DNA of 33,858 nt from Alphaproteobacteria bacterium (GTDB lineage Bacteria; Pseudomonadota; Alphaproteobacteria; UBA9219), in NCBI GenBank assembly GCA_028708035.1, contig JAQVZU010000012.1, positions 1 to 33,858 on the forward strand, in the 5' to 3' direction. The position numbers and the translations under genes are program-made. Shown here in pieces: positions 1 through 8,804 of this stretch. Within the stretch, counting starts at the first letter, position 1; every line of letters begins with the position of its first letter. The notes under the pieces were generated by a model, which worked only from the letters and a program-made list of their open reading frames with translations, was not told where the DNA came from and ran no database searches.

Positions 1-1
1 C

Positions 2-18
2 CGACGCTCTTCCGATCT
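2..18 (+). other. Residual Illumina sequencing adapter
   Basis: These 17 bases are identical to the 3' end of the TruSeq read-1 adapter (core GCTCTTCCGATCT preceded by CGAC). The sequence sits exactly at the contig edge, as expected for untrimmed adapter. It is not biological, and base 1 is also suspect. Genomic sequence should be read from about base 19. Confidence 0.93.
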
Positions 19-1334
19 ACTATCTCGCGGGAAGGTGCGGAAAGGACGAACTCCAAAAAAAATATCCGGAAGAGTGGAAGCGTGCCGAGTCCTCGGCAGT
101 GATGATGGAACTTGGCGAACACAACCACGACAATGTGAGGAAGTTGATAGCTCAGCGAATTGGCGAAGAAAAAAAATGGGTGTTGGTGGGCGGCCCTCCG
201 TGCCAAGCATACTCGCTGGTGGGCAGATCAAGGCGAATAAACGACCCAAAGTTTGAAGAGGACGAAAAGCATTTTTTGTACAAAGAATACTTGCAGATCA
301 TAATAGATCATAAGCCCCCGGTTTTTGTCATGGAGAATGTGAAGGGGTTGTTGTCGGCAAAGGTCGAGGGAGAGCTTGTCGTCAAAAAGATTCTTGAGGA
401 CTTGGCGAACCCGATCAAGGCGATAAGCAAAAAAGATAACGGACTTAAATACAGACTATATTCGTTAAGTGCGGGGACGTCAGAAGAAGAAATCGATCCC
501 AAAAGCTTTGTTGTAAAGGCGGAGGAATACGGCGTGCCACAAGCACGCCACAGGATGTTCGTTGTGGGGGTGCGTTCGGATTTCCAGATCAAACCATGCC
601 TCCTAAAAAAGAAAAGCCCCCCTAATGTTCAAGATGTGATTGGCGATTTGCCTTCTATCCGAAGCGGGATATCCAAGCAGCCGGACAGCTTGGAACGCTG
701 GCGGAAAACAGTGGCGTCCAAAACCACATGGGCCACGCTTCGTCGGGCAAAAAAATGGAAGAAGATCGTAAAGGTCATCGACGAAACAGTGCAAGATATC
801 CTCAATGGACCGGATGCAATATCATCAACGCACGTAACCACTCCATCCGCGATGCAACAGTGGTTTGCGGACAAAGGTCTTAAAGCGCTTACTGGTCACG
901 AGGCGCGGGCACATATGAAATCCGACATTTTGAGATATATGTTCGCCAGTTGTTACGCGAAAGCAAATGGCAGCTCCCCCCAATTGTCGGACTTTCCAAA
1001 ACGGCTTCTTCCCTCTCACAAGAACGTTGAAGAAGGATGTAATGGGGACATGTTTTCTGACCGTTTCAGGGTACAGCTGGGGGATCGTGTATCAACTACA
1101 GTCACCTCCCACATCTCGAAGGATGGGCATTATTTTATACATTATGATCCGCTTCAATGCAGGAGCCTGACGGTCAGGGAAGCCGCAAGGCTGCAAACAT
1201 TTCCTGATAACTATCACTTTGAAGGGCCTCGAACGGCCCAGTTTCACCAGGTCGGAAATGCAGTGCCGCCCTACTTGGCGAAGCAAATTGCCAAAATAAT
1301 TCAAGAACTGCTCGACAAGATTCCAGAGGAGTAA
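19..1334 (+). CDS. DNA (cytosine-5) methyltransferase, 5' end missing
   Basis: This is a C5-cytosine DNA methyltransferase (Dcm/HhaI fold), expected to protect host DNA for the restriction operon that follows. The reading frame is open right up to the contig edge. Visible motifs, in order, are IV (GGPPCQAYS, with the catalytic Pro-Cys), VI (VMENVKG), VIII (QARHRMF), IX (RSLTVREAARLQTFPD) and X (QVGNAVPPYLAKQ). Motif I (the FxGxG SAM-binding loop) is absent, so roughly the first 50-80 residues lie outside the contig. The ATG at 99 is internal, not a real start: the in-frame sequence before it reads as normal family sequence (YYLAGRCGKDELQKKYPEEW). The long, variable segment between motifs VIII and IX holds the target-recognition domain, and the recognition site cannot be read from it. 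The gene ends 24 bp before the sigma-factor fusion. Confidence 0.92.
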
Positions 1335-1358
1335 TTCTCCAGTGAAGACGTATAGAAA

Positions 1359-3422
1359 ATGTCCCTCAATGCAGCCAAAATAAACCCGCTCTTCCGATTA
1401 GCGGCAATTCGTGGGAGCAAGCCTACGGTCGAGCTGTTTCTTCGGCGCGGGGAGAATTTGGATGCAAGGGACGAGAACGGCTTTACTCCGCTTATGTTGG
1501 CAGCGATGGGAGACAATATTACAATATGTGAGTTATTGTTGGATGGAGGGGCTGATCCTTCTGCGAGGAATAATGAAGGAGACGACGTTTTTGATCTTTT
1601 AAGAAAAATGGGAAAGCGAGAACTGATGGCTCTTCTTTCTCTCAAGACCAAAAATAATAAAATTCAAACCATCCAACAGAGACCAGACGAACCCAAGGAG
1701 CCTAACGCAGTGCCTGACGAGGCCGGTTGGGAGCACGAGCATATCCCGGTCAAACCCGTCCAAGACGACACGTGTCTAGTCGAGGCGAGCGAGAGACGAC
1801 GGCGCGACATGTTGCTGGTGGCGCAAAACACGGATGAAGACTGGTCCGACATAGCTGCCGCATTCTCGCCTACGAAAAAAGCCAAGTTGGAAGATGGCGC
1901 TGACACAGAAGTTGATCCCCAAGTTTGGATCGAGATCAGAAAGCTGTTGCTTAAAGCGATGGTATCGCGGGTAGCAAGTGAAGAACATGTTTGTTTCTGG
2001 CTTGAAAGATACGTTTCGCCGGAAGATGCAAAAAAGTTGTCGAGGCTGACATTGGCGCATATAGAGATGCTGGATGCCTATACGGACGAATATTGTGATG
2101 TTTTTGATTTTGATGATGCTCCCTTGTCGCGCGCTCCAATCGACCGGGAAATGGCCCGTGAGGCGGGCCAGCGCATAAAGCATGAGTTTTTGGGTTTTTC
2201 TGAAAGCTTGAACATCCACAAACGCAAAATCGCCGCATCCGGTGTGCTGGGCGCGAGCGATCAGCAGATATTGTGCTATCAGATCCGTCAATTTCGGAAA
2301 GACATGTTAGCCTTACTTGCACAATCGGGAACCGCGATGCAGCAGATTGCGAACCTGATTGGGGAGATTAGGAAAACTCCAAACCGCATCGTCGAGCTTG
2401 TCGGGGAGGAAGTCGGTTTTGGGGTTGATGCGGTTATATCGGCGGCTGCGGTTGTAACTGAAGACGTGAAAGCGGTACTGGAGTCGCAGACCCCTTTGGA
2501 GACCCTTTTGGGTCCAGTCGAGGCAATATATACACAGATGGTTCAATCAGGTGGGCCGGGAAAGGACCCGCGCCTGTTGCGTTACATGCTCAGAGAGTTG
2601 GAGCGTATTCACTTACCTATGGAACTTGTGGAGAGGTTGTCCAATAACCGCCCTAGTGATGTGGAGGACGGCAGGATTCTTGAAAAGTTAAGATTAAAAA
2701 TTCACCAGCAGAGAAAAATTCAAAACCAATTTGTTTCCTCAAATTTGAGGCTCGTTTTATGGCTTGCAAAGCGTTACGTTGGCAAGGGAGTTGACATTGA
2801 GGACCTTATACAAGAAGGCAGCATCGGGCTGTTAAAAGCTTCAGAAAGATTTGACTATTCGTTTGGTACCAAATTTTCGACCTACGCAGTTTGGTGGATC
2901 AGGCAGGCGATGACGCGCGCAATTGCGGATACGTCGCGGACGATAAGAATTCCGGTGCATTTGTTCGAGAAGCTGCAAAGGGTTAGGCGAAAGATGGATG
3001 GACCGGATGCCCTTCAAAGTTTTTCGGAGCTTGCCGACGAGTTGGAGATAACTGACAGGAGGCTGGAATTTCTTTTGAACGCGGCCCAAGATCCAATTGC
3101 AGTCGATGCGGTGGATGAAGACGATTGCCCAAGCGATCTTCGCTCCGCGAGTACAATAAGTACAGAGTCCGAAATTATAAAGAGAGATTCACAAAAGTAT
3201 GTAGGAACGATTCTTCATCTTCTTTCGGCGAGGGAGAAACATATAATCAGTTTAAGATTTGGCTTTGGAAATTTGGACGAGCACACCCTTGAAGAGGTGG
3301 GATCGAGTTGGGGATTAACAAGGGAAAGGATCAGGCAAATTGAGGCCAAGGCATTAAGAAAGTTGCTTCAAAAAAAGAATATCCGGGACATGCGCGGATA
3401 TTTAGAAGATTTGGGGGCATGA
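1359..3422 (+). CDS. Ankyrin-repeat / sigma-70 RNA polymerase sigma factor fusion
   Basis: This 687-residue protein has three parts. Residues about 8-100 carry two to three ankyrin-like repeats (NGFTPLMLAAMGDNITICELLLDGGADP is one unit). Residues about 110-450 form a charged, largely helical region I do not recognise. Residues about 460-680 are a primary-type sigma-70. They include region 2 (NLRLVLWLAKRY, DLIQEGSIGLLKA, FSTYAVWWIRQAMTRAI), region 3 (TSRTIRIPVHLFEKL) and region 4 (LSAREKHIISLRFGFG, then the helix-turn-helix TRERIRQIEAKALRKL). Regions 2 and 4 look intact, so it should bind core RNA polymerase and promoter DNA. It lies 24 bp after the methyltransferase and 3 bp before the GHKL ATPase, so it is part of the operon. 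I infer that the ankyrin part senses a partner or phage component and gates transcription. The ribosome binding site is weak (GAAGACG region). Sigma assignment is firm; role is unknown. Confidence 0.88.
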   Translation: MSLNAAKINPLFRLAAIRGSKPTVELFLRRGENLDARDENGFTPLMLAAMGDNITICELLLDGGADPSARNNEGDDVFDLLRKMGKRELMALLSLKTKNNKIQTIQQRPDEPKEPNAVPDEAGWEHEHIPVKPVQDDTCLVEASERRRRDMLLVAQNTDEDWSDIAAAFSPTKKAKLEDGADTEVDPQVWIEIRKLLLKAMVSRVASEEHVCFWLERYVSPEDAKKLSRLTLAHIEMLDAYTDEYCDVFDFDDAPLSRAPIDREMAREAGQRIKHEFLGFSESLNIHKRKIAASGVLGASDQQILCYQIRQFRKDMLALLAQSGTAMQQIANLIGEIRKTPNRIVELVGEEVGFGVDAVISAAAVVTEDVKAVLESQTPLETLLGPVEAIYTQMVQSGGPGKDPRLLRYMLRELERIHLPMELVERLSNNRPSDVEDGRILEKLRLKIHQQRKIQNQFVSSNLRLVLWLAKRYVGKGVDIEDLIQEGSIGLLKASERFDYSFGTKFSTYAVWWIRQAMTRAIADTSRTIRIPVHLFEKLQRVRRKMDGPDALQSFSELADELEITDRRLEFLLNAAQDPIAVDAVDEDDCPSDLRSASTISTESEIIKRDSQKYVGTILHLLSAREKHIISLRFGFGNLDEHTLEEVGSSWGLTRERIRQIEAKALRKLLQKKNIRDMRGYLEDLGA

Positions 3423-3425
3423 AAT

Positions 3426-4925
3426 ATGGAGACGAAGAGACGCAATCTTCCGCCCAAGGCGAGTGCTATGGCAGAGTCTCTTCGTGGCCTTGGCTATTCC
3501 ACAGCAACCGCTCTCGCCGACATCATTGATAACAGCATAGCTGCCCAAGCCGACACGATTTCTATCAGATTTGTTTGGGGAAAAGACAAAAGCCTTATCT
3601 ACATCCTTGATAATGGACTGGGGATGGATGACAAGGAATTGGAATTGGCAATGAAACTTGGAGGCAGAAGTCCTACCGAAAAAAGATCAAGGACAGATTT
3701 GGGCCGTTTCGGCTTGGGACTCAAGACCGCTTCGTTTTCACAAGGCCGTTGTTTAACGGTCGCCAGCAAAAAACGCGATGTTCTCTCCTGCTTGCGCTGG
3801 GACCTTGATGCCCTTGCCGAAGGAACTGGTGAGGATTGGAATCTTTATGAAGGGCCAAGTGTAGATGGTGAAGTATTACTTGCGCTTCTCAAGAATTTTC
3901 AAAACGGCACTTTGGTCGTATTGGAAAAGCTGGATCGTGTCACTTCACCGGAATCAACCGAACAGGATTTCCTCGATCTGATGGATGCGGTAGAGTTTCA
4001 TTTGGGGATGGTGTTTCACCGTTATCTTGGAACGCGAGTGTCAATCACAATAAATGACATTCCTGTTAAACCTTGGGATCCATTTCTTCCGACCCATTCG
4101 GCCACATGGTCTTCACCGGCGGAGAAAATAAAAACACCTTCGGGAATTATCGAAGTCCAGTGCCACGTGCTACCCCATAAGGATCGGCTGGACGATCAGA
4201 CTTATCTGCGCTCCGCTGGCCCTGATGGATGGACGGCTCAGCAAGGATTTTATGTTTACCGGAATGAAAGGCTGCTGGTGGCAGGTAGCTGGTTGGGATT
4301 GGGGCAGGGACGAGCATGGAGCAAGGAGGAGGCGCATAAGCTTGCGCGCATCCGTTTGGACATTCCCAACACAGCTGATGATGACTGGAAGATCGACATC
4401 AGAAAATCCACCGCTCGTCCGCCAGTTACAACAAAATTGCGTTTGATCCGCTTGGCGGAGGATACAAGAGAAAGGGCAAGACGGGTTTTTGCCCACCGGG
4501 GGCAAGCTGTGCGTATTGGACAGGCCCGAGAACTTCAACAAGCGTGGAAGATTGAACGGATTAAGGGGGGCGCAAGGTATTCAATCGACGAAGAGCATCC
4601 CGCCGTAAAGCTCGTATTGGAAAGTGCGGGCGACTTTAGTTCGTCTGTAAGGGCCATGTTGCGGGTCATTGAGGAAACAATCCCGGTGCAGCGAATATGG
4701 TTGGATACAGCTGAGGCCGGAGAGCCTCCGCAGACCGGTTTTTATGGAAATGCGCCAAGCGAGGTTCAGGGTGTCTTGCTGGTGCTGTTCAGGAACCTCA
4801 CCGAGAAAAAGGGGATGTCTATAGAAAGGGCAAAGCAGTATCTGAAGGAAATCGAACCGTTTCACCTTTGGCCCGAACTGATTGACGCGTTGTCTGAGGA
4901 AACCTTGAGCGAGGTTAGATCATGA
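3426..4925 (+). CDS. GHKL ATPase (MutL/MORC/Hsp90-like) of a restriction system
   Basis: This 499-residue protein begins with a GHKL (Bergerat) ATP-binding fold. The N box is ADIIDNSIAA (D32, D35, N36), where an Asp stands where MutL and MORC proteins usually have the catalytic Glu. G1 is LDNGLGM (D62, G64, G66) and G2 is LGRFGLGLKT (about 92-101). The following segment (to about residue 330) resembles the S5-like transducer domain of this superfamily. Prokaryotic members of this group are known from restriction-modification loci next to Z1 helicases and methylases, and were proposed as relatives of eukaryotic MORC ATPases. The gene starts 3 bp after the sigma-fusion stop, and its own stop overlaps the Z1 start (ATGA), so the two proteins are probably made in equal amounts and work together. 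The likely role is an ATP-driven DNA clamp or switch. Confidence 0.87.
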   Translation: METKRRNLPPKASAMAESLRGLGYSTATALADIIDNSIAAQADTISIRFVWGKDKSLIYILDNGLGMDDKELELAMKLGGRSPTEKRSRTDLGRFGLGLKTASFSQGRCLTVASKKRDVLSCLRWDLDALAEGTGEDWNLYEGPSVDGEVLLALLKNFQNGTLVVLEKLDRVTSPESTEQDFLDLMDAVEFHLGMVFHRYLGTRVSITINDIPVKPWDPFLPTHSATWSSPAEKIKTPSGIIEVQCHVLPHKDRLDDQTYLRSAGPDGWTAQQGFYVYRNERLLVAGSWLGLGQGRAWSKEEAHKLARIRLDIPNTADDDWKIDIRKSTARPPVTTKLRLIRLAEDTRERARRVFAHRGQAVRIGQARELQQAWKIERIKGGARYSIDEEHPAVKLVLESAGDFSSSVRAMLRVIEETIPVQRIWLDTAEAGEPPQTGFYGNAPSEVQGVLLVLFRNLTEKKGMSIERAKQYLKEIEPFHLWPELIDALSEETLSEVRS

Positions 4926-7780
4926 GCGAAGAACAAAGCCAAAAGAATTTTTACAATGTAATAAAGATCGCACAGGTGCTTTTGGAAGAGGAACCTCAGA
5001 GCAGCATAACTCCAGCGTTGATCGCCGAGAAAATCAATTTCGTTCTTGGCATGACTCCCAAGTGGAATGATGGCTTGGACAAGAACGAGGTTGCCGACGA
5101 ATTGATCAGGCGCTTCAGTGTATGGGTCGGGTCGAGCGCCATATTAAAAAGTGAAGAGGGGCACAAGGACTGGCTTAATGCGATACGGAAAAGCGATTGG
5201 AGATATTGGCAGCGCTATCGCCAATGGATGGAACAGAAGCTTCCTTCCAAAGCGATAGAGTCATTGGACGAGTCCAGCGATGAGGTGCTGTCCTTGCTTG
5301 AAGACCCACTTAGGGAGGACGCGTGGGACAGGAGAGGACTCGTTGTCGGTCATGTTCAATCCGGCAAAACCGGAAACTATACCGGCCTTATCTGTAAAGC
5401 CGCTGATGCCGGATACAAGATCATCATAGTGCTCGCAGGCCTTCATAATAATCTCCGCTCGCAAACGCAGACTAGGCTTGATGAAGGATTTCTTGGATAC
5501 GAGACCAGTCCTTTACCGGAAGAAGCAAAAATAATTGGCGTGGGGGCGATTGATCGCGATCCGACAATACGGCCAAACTACGCAACGAACAGGTCGAACA
5601 ACGGCGATTTTAGCACAAGCGTTGCGAGGAACCTTGGCATCTCTCCAGAGGAAAAACCTTGGCTTTTTGTTGTGAAAAAAAACAAGACGGTGTTGGAGCG
5701 ACTGTTGCACTGGATCAGGAACCACGTCGCAGATGCGCTGGACCCGGAAACAGATAAAAGGATCGTCACGACCCTTCCGCTCCTTCTTATAGATGACGAA
5801 GCTGACCATGCATCTGTTGACACTGGAGAGCAAGTCTATGACGGCGAGGGTAAGCCGGATGAAGAGCATCAGCCAACCACGATAAACCGGCTGGTAAGAA
5901 AGATTTTGGCTTCCTTCTCACGTAAAGCATATGTGGGATACACTGCCACTCCATTTGCGAACATCTTCATTCATGAAAGAGGGCGCACCAAAGAGGAAGG
6001 TCTCGATCTTTTCCCGTCCGCCTTCATCATAAATTTGGGCGCACCTTCGACATACATTGGGCCGGCAAAAATATTTGGCTTGCACGAAAATGAGGAGGGA
6101 TTGCCGCTTGTCCGGACGGTAAACGATTACGCTTCAGAAGACGGTTCGCACGGGTGGATGCCGCAGAACCACAAAAGCGGTCATTTCCCCTTGGTAAATG
6201 GTGTAGCCACAATCCCACCCTCGCTACAAGAAGCGATAGATGCCTTTATTTTGGCCTGCGCCGTGCGCAACCTCCGCAAGCAGGAGAAAAAGCACTCGTC
6301 AATGCTCATACACGTTACTCGATTTAACAATGTGCAGGAGCAGGTGTTTCAGCAGGTGAACGAGCATATCCGCCACATAAGGCAAAGGCTGCAACGGCGG
6401 ATTGATGATGCCGACATAAAGGCCCGCTTGGAAAAGCTTTACAAGGAAGATTTCATTCCAACCCACATCTCGCTCAGCGCGCGGGAACCGGATTTGATCT
6501 CGAACGAGCTGCCCGCATGGGAGGAGATTTTCGATGTTCTTTTCGAGGTCGTTTCGGACATCCAAATCAAGATGATCAATGGCACTGCCAAGGATGTTTT
6601 GGACTATGAGGAACATGAAAATACGGGGCTTAAGGTAATTGCGATAGGCGGCGACAAGCTTGCTCGCGGTTTAACATTGGAGGGGCTTTGCACGAGCTAT
6701 TTCCTTCGGGCCTCAAAGATGTATGACACCCTTATGCAGATGGGGCGATGGTTCGGATATAGGCCCAATTATTTGGATGTTTGCCGGTTGTATACGACTC
6801 CCGAATTGATTGAATGGTTTTCGCACATAACTAACGCGGCTGAGGAATTAAGGGAGGAATTTGACTTGATGGTCGCGTCGGGTTCTACCCCGAGAGACTT
6901 TGGACTCAAGGTTCAGTCCCACCCGGTACTGATGATCACCTCTAGACTCAAAATGAGATCAACAAAGAATTTAATGCTCTCATTCAGCGGTCAGCTTCTC
7001 GAAACTGTCTCTCTCTTCCGTAGTCGCGACGTTCTCCTGCGGAATTATGAGGTGACAAAACATTTTCTACAAAAACTTGGACATTGTTCACTTAACCCGG
7101 AACATTTAAGGGGCGACAAAGCTCAACGGTGGACTGGGTGTTTATGGCACAGTGTTCCATGGCGCGAGGTCGTTGATTTCTTTGATGCGTATGAAACTCA
7201 TCAGGAGGCGTACAAGGTAAGAAGTGCTCTCATCTCCGAGTTTATCCAATCCATGGCCGCAAATGGAGAACTCATCGAATGGACTGTCGCTCTAATAGGG
7301 GCAAAAGGTGGACGGGACTCAAAATTGGTTCCTGAAGCGGAAATAGGAATGCTCGAACGAAGAAGTAAACCGGGCCATTCGGATCGGTACTCCATCGGGC
7401 GTCTAATGTCGCCAAGGGATGAAAGCATAGACCTTGAGGATAATGAATGGGCTGCGGCGCTCGAATTTACGAAAAGACACCAACAAGCAGATCCAGGAAG
7501 ATCACACTCCAAAGCGCAGCCTGAGGAGCCAAATGGTCCAGCAATACGATGGATAAGGGGATTCGGGGCTGAAGGAGTTCCAGCCCATCCAGAACGAGGA
7601 CTTTTGCTCCTTTATGTTCTTGACCCCCTGAAAGCGAATTGCTCATTCAGTGATGAGATTGCGCCCGTCGTCGCATTTGGGACGAGCTTTCCGCAAAGCA
7701 AAAAAGGTGTAAAGGTCGAATACAAGGTCAACAGTGTAGAGTGGATGCAGTGGGAGAAGGAATATGGCTCCTCAGAATAA
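4922..7780 (+). CDS. Z1-domain superfamily II helicase-like ATPase
   Basis: The 952-residue protein has the full Z1 motif set: Walker A GHVQSGKTGNY (about 143-153), Walker B LLLIDDEADHAS (about 287), VGYTATPFANIF (about 337), GGDKLARGLTLEGL (about 576) and QMGRWFGYR (about 605). Z1 ATPases are fused to or encoded beside DNA endonucleases and MutL/MORC-type ATPases in bacterial defence loci, and are thought to translocate on DNA. The start codon overlaps the previous stop by 4 bp (ATGA at 4922-4925), and the 3' end overlaps the DUF4420 gene by 17 bp. Together these mean tight translational coupling. No lesion is visible. Confidence 0.93.
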   Translation: MSEEQSQKNFYNVIKIAQVLLEEEPQSSITPALIAEKINFVLGMTPKWNDGLDKNEVADELIRRFSVWVGSSAILKSEEGHKDWLNAIRKSDWRYWQRYRQWMEQKLPSKAIESLDESSDEVLSLLEDPLREDAWDRRGLVVGHVQSGKTGNYTGLICKAADAGYKIIIVLAGLHNNLRSQTQTRLDEGFLGYETSPLPEEAKIIGVGAIDRDPTIRPNYATNRSNNGDFSTSVARNLGISPEEKPWLFVVKKNKTVLERLLHWIRNHVADALDPETDKRIVTTLPLLLIDDEADHASVDTGEQVYDGEGKPDEEHQPTTINRLVRKILASFSRKAYVGYTATPFANIFIHERGRTKEEGLDLFPSAFIINLGAPSTYIGPAKIFGLHENEEGLPLVRTVNDYASEDGSHGWMPQNHKSGHFPLVNGVATIPPSLQEAIDAFILACAVRNLRKQEKKHSSMLIHVTRFNNVQEQVFQQVNEHIRHIRQRLQRRIDDADIKARLEKLYKEDFIPTHISLSAREPDLISNELPAWEEIFDVLFEVVSDIQIKMINGTAKDVLDYEEHENTGLKVIAIGGDKLARGLTLEGLCTSYFLRASKMYDTLMQMGRWFGYRPNYLDVCRLYTTPELIEWFSHITNAAEELREEFDLMVASGSTPRDFGLKVQSHPVLMITSRLKMRSTKNLMLSFSGQLLETVSLFRSRDVLLRNYEVTKHFLQKLGHCSLNPEHLRGDKAQRWTGCLWHSVPWREVVDFFDAYETHQEAYKVRSALISEFIQSMAANGELIEWTVALIGAKGGRDSKLVPEAEIGMLERRSKPGHSDRYSIGRLMSPRDESIDLEDNEWAAALEFTKRHQQADPGRSHSKAQPEEPNGPAIRWIRGFGAEGVPAHPERGLLLLYVLDPLKANCSFSDEIAPVVAFGTSFPQSKKGVKVEYKVNSVEWMQWEKEYGSSE

Positions 7781-8804
7781 TGAATGCGAAGACCTCCAAT
7801 CTGCTTGGCGCGCCCTTGCGACAAAGTGGAATCCCGATGGGTGGAGCACAATACCGGTCCTTGCGGTTCGCGCTGTGAAGGTGCTTGCAGGGCGGTATTT
7901 CCCTGAAAATCGAGAGGCGATCCTTATCTGTTTCCCCAGTGTGCATATTCCTTCGGAGGTTGAACTGCCACAAGCCCAAGGTTTTGCCACGAAAAGAGTT
8001 GTTATAAAAGATGAGCAGAAACCTGTTTGTGCGGTTAGTCTGACTCGTTCGGAGGAAGGCGATCCCGAGCTTTTTGCTACTATTGCATTGGATATCATTG
8101 CCCTTATTCAGCAGTATCACGACGCCCCTGAGGCGACCCTCTTTAGAACATTTATCAACAGGATATTGGCGTGGCAGTCTTTTATGCTGCGTGGGGGCAG
8201 CCGATTGTTGAGCAACGACGAGGAGACGGGATTATTTGGCGAACTGGTCGTTTTGGATGCCATGCTTTCGGACGAGGTTCTGTTTATCGACGCGGCTGAC
8301 AGTTGGACGGGACCTTTGGGGGCGCTGCGAGACTTCACGTACAGAAATACGGCACTGGAGGTTAAAAGCACTCTTTCTGTCAGCAAGTTCTCCGCTCATA
8401 TTGGAAGTATCGACCAGCTTGACACGCAAAGGCTGGAACATCTTTTCCTTGTTGGTTTGTGCTTGACGTTAGACCAGTCAGGAATGAGTCTTTCAGAAAA
8501 AGCCCTGTCAGTTCGCGACAAAATTCGCAAAATGAGCAATGGCGCTGTTAGTACTTACGAGACCCGACTTATCTCAGCAGGGCTTCTTGAAAGAGACTAT
8601 GACAGATACATGAGAAGATTTTCCCATGCTTCGACAAGGTTCTATGAAGTCTCTGAAAGGTTTCCAAGACTTGTTAGAGCCAACACCCGAAGGGAAATAA
8701 CTGGTGTGCAGTACCAAATTGATCTCGACATGATTGAACAAAAGGGCAACTCGTTTGATGAATTGTTCGAGCTAATCAAGGGGGGCGAAAATGACCCTGG
8801 ATGA
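7764..8804 (+). CDS. DUF4420 family PD-(D/E)XK nuclease
   Basis: This 346-residue protein is of the DUF4420 (PD-(D/E)XK motif) type usually found after Z1 genes. The nuclease core is around residues 155-205: LFGELVVLDAML (with the early conserved Glu), then LRDFTYRN (catalytic Asp near 190) and ALEVKSTLS (the E-x-K pair near 198-200). It is therefore the predicted DNA-cleaving subunit of the restriction system. A good ribosome binding site (GAAGGA) precedes the ATG, which lies inside the end of the Z1 gene. Its own 3' end overlaps the AIPR start by 14 bp. Catalytic residues appear intact. Confidence 0.85.
   Translation: MAPQNNECEDLQSAWRALATKWNPDGWSTIPVLAVRAVKVLAGRYFPENREAILICFPSVHIPSEVELPQAQGFATKRVVIKDEQKPVCAVSLTRSEEGDPELFATIALDIIALIQQYHDAPEATLFRTFINRILAWQSFMLRGGSRLLSNDEETGLFGELVVLDAMLSDEVLFIDAADSWTGPLGALRDFTYRNTALEVKSTLSVSKFSAHIGSIDQLDTQRLEHLFLVGLCLTLDQSGMSLSEKALSVRDKIRKMSNGAVSTYETRLISAGLLERDYDRYMRRFSHASTRFYEVSERFPRLVRANTRREITGVQYQIDLDMIEQKGNSFDELFELIKGGENDPG

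Noticed and set aside
99-1334. ATG at 99 as the true methyltransferase start
   Set aside because: The SAM-binding motif I would be missing, and the frame is open with protein-like sequence back to the contig edge.
1359-3422. Housekeeping sigma factor (rpoD)
   Set aside because: The ankyrin N-terminus, the unrelated middle region and the position inside a restriction operon rule out the chromosomal primary sigma gene.
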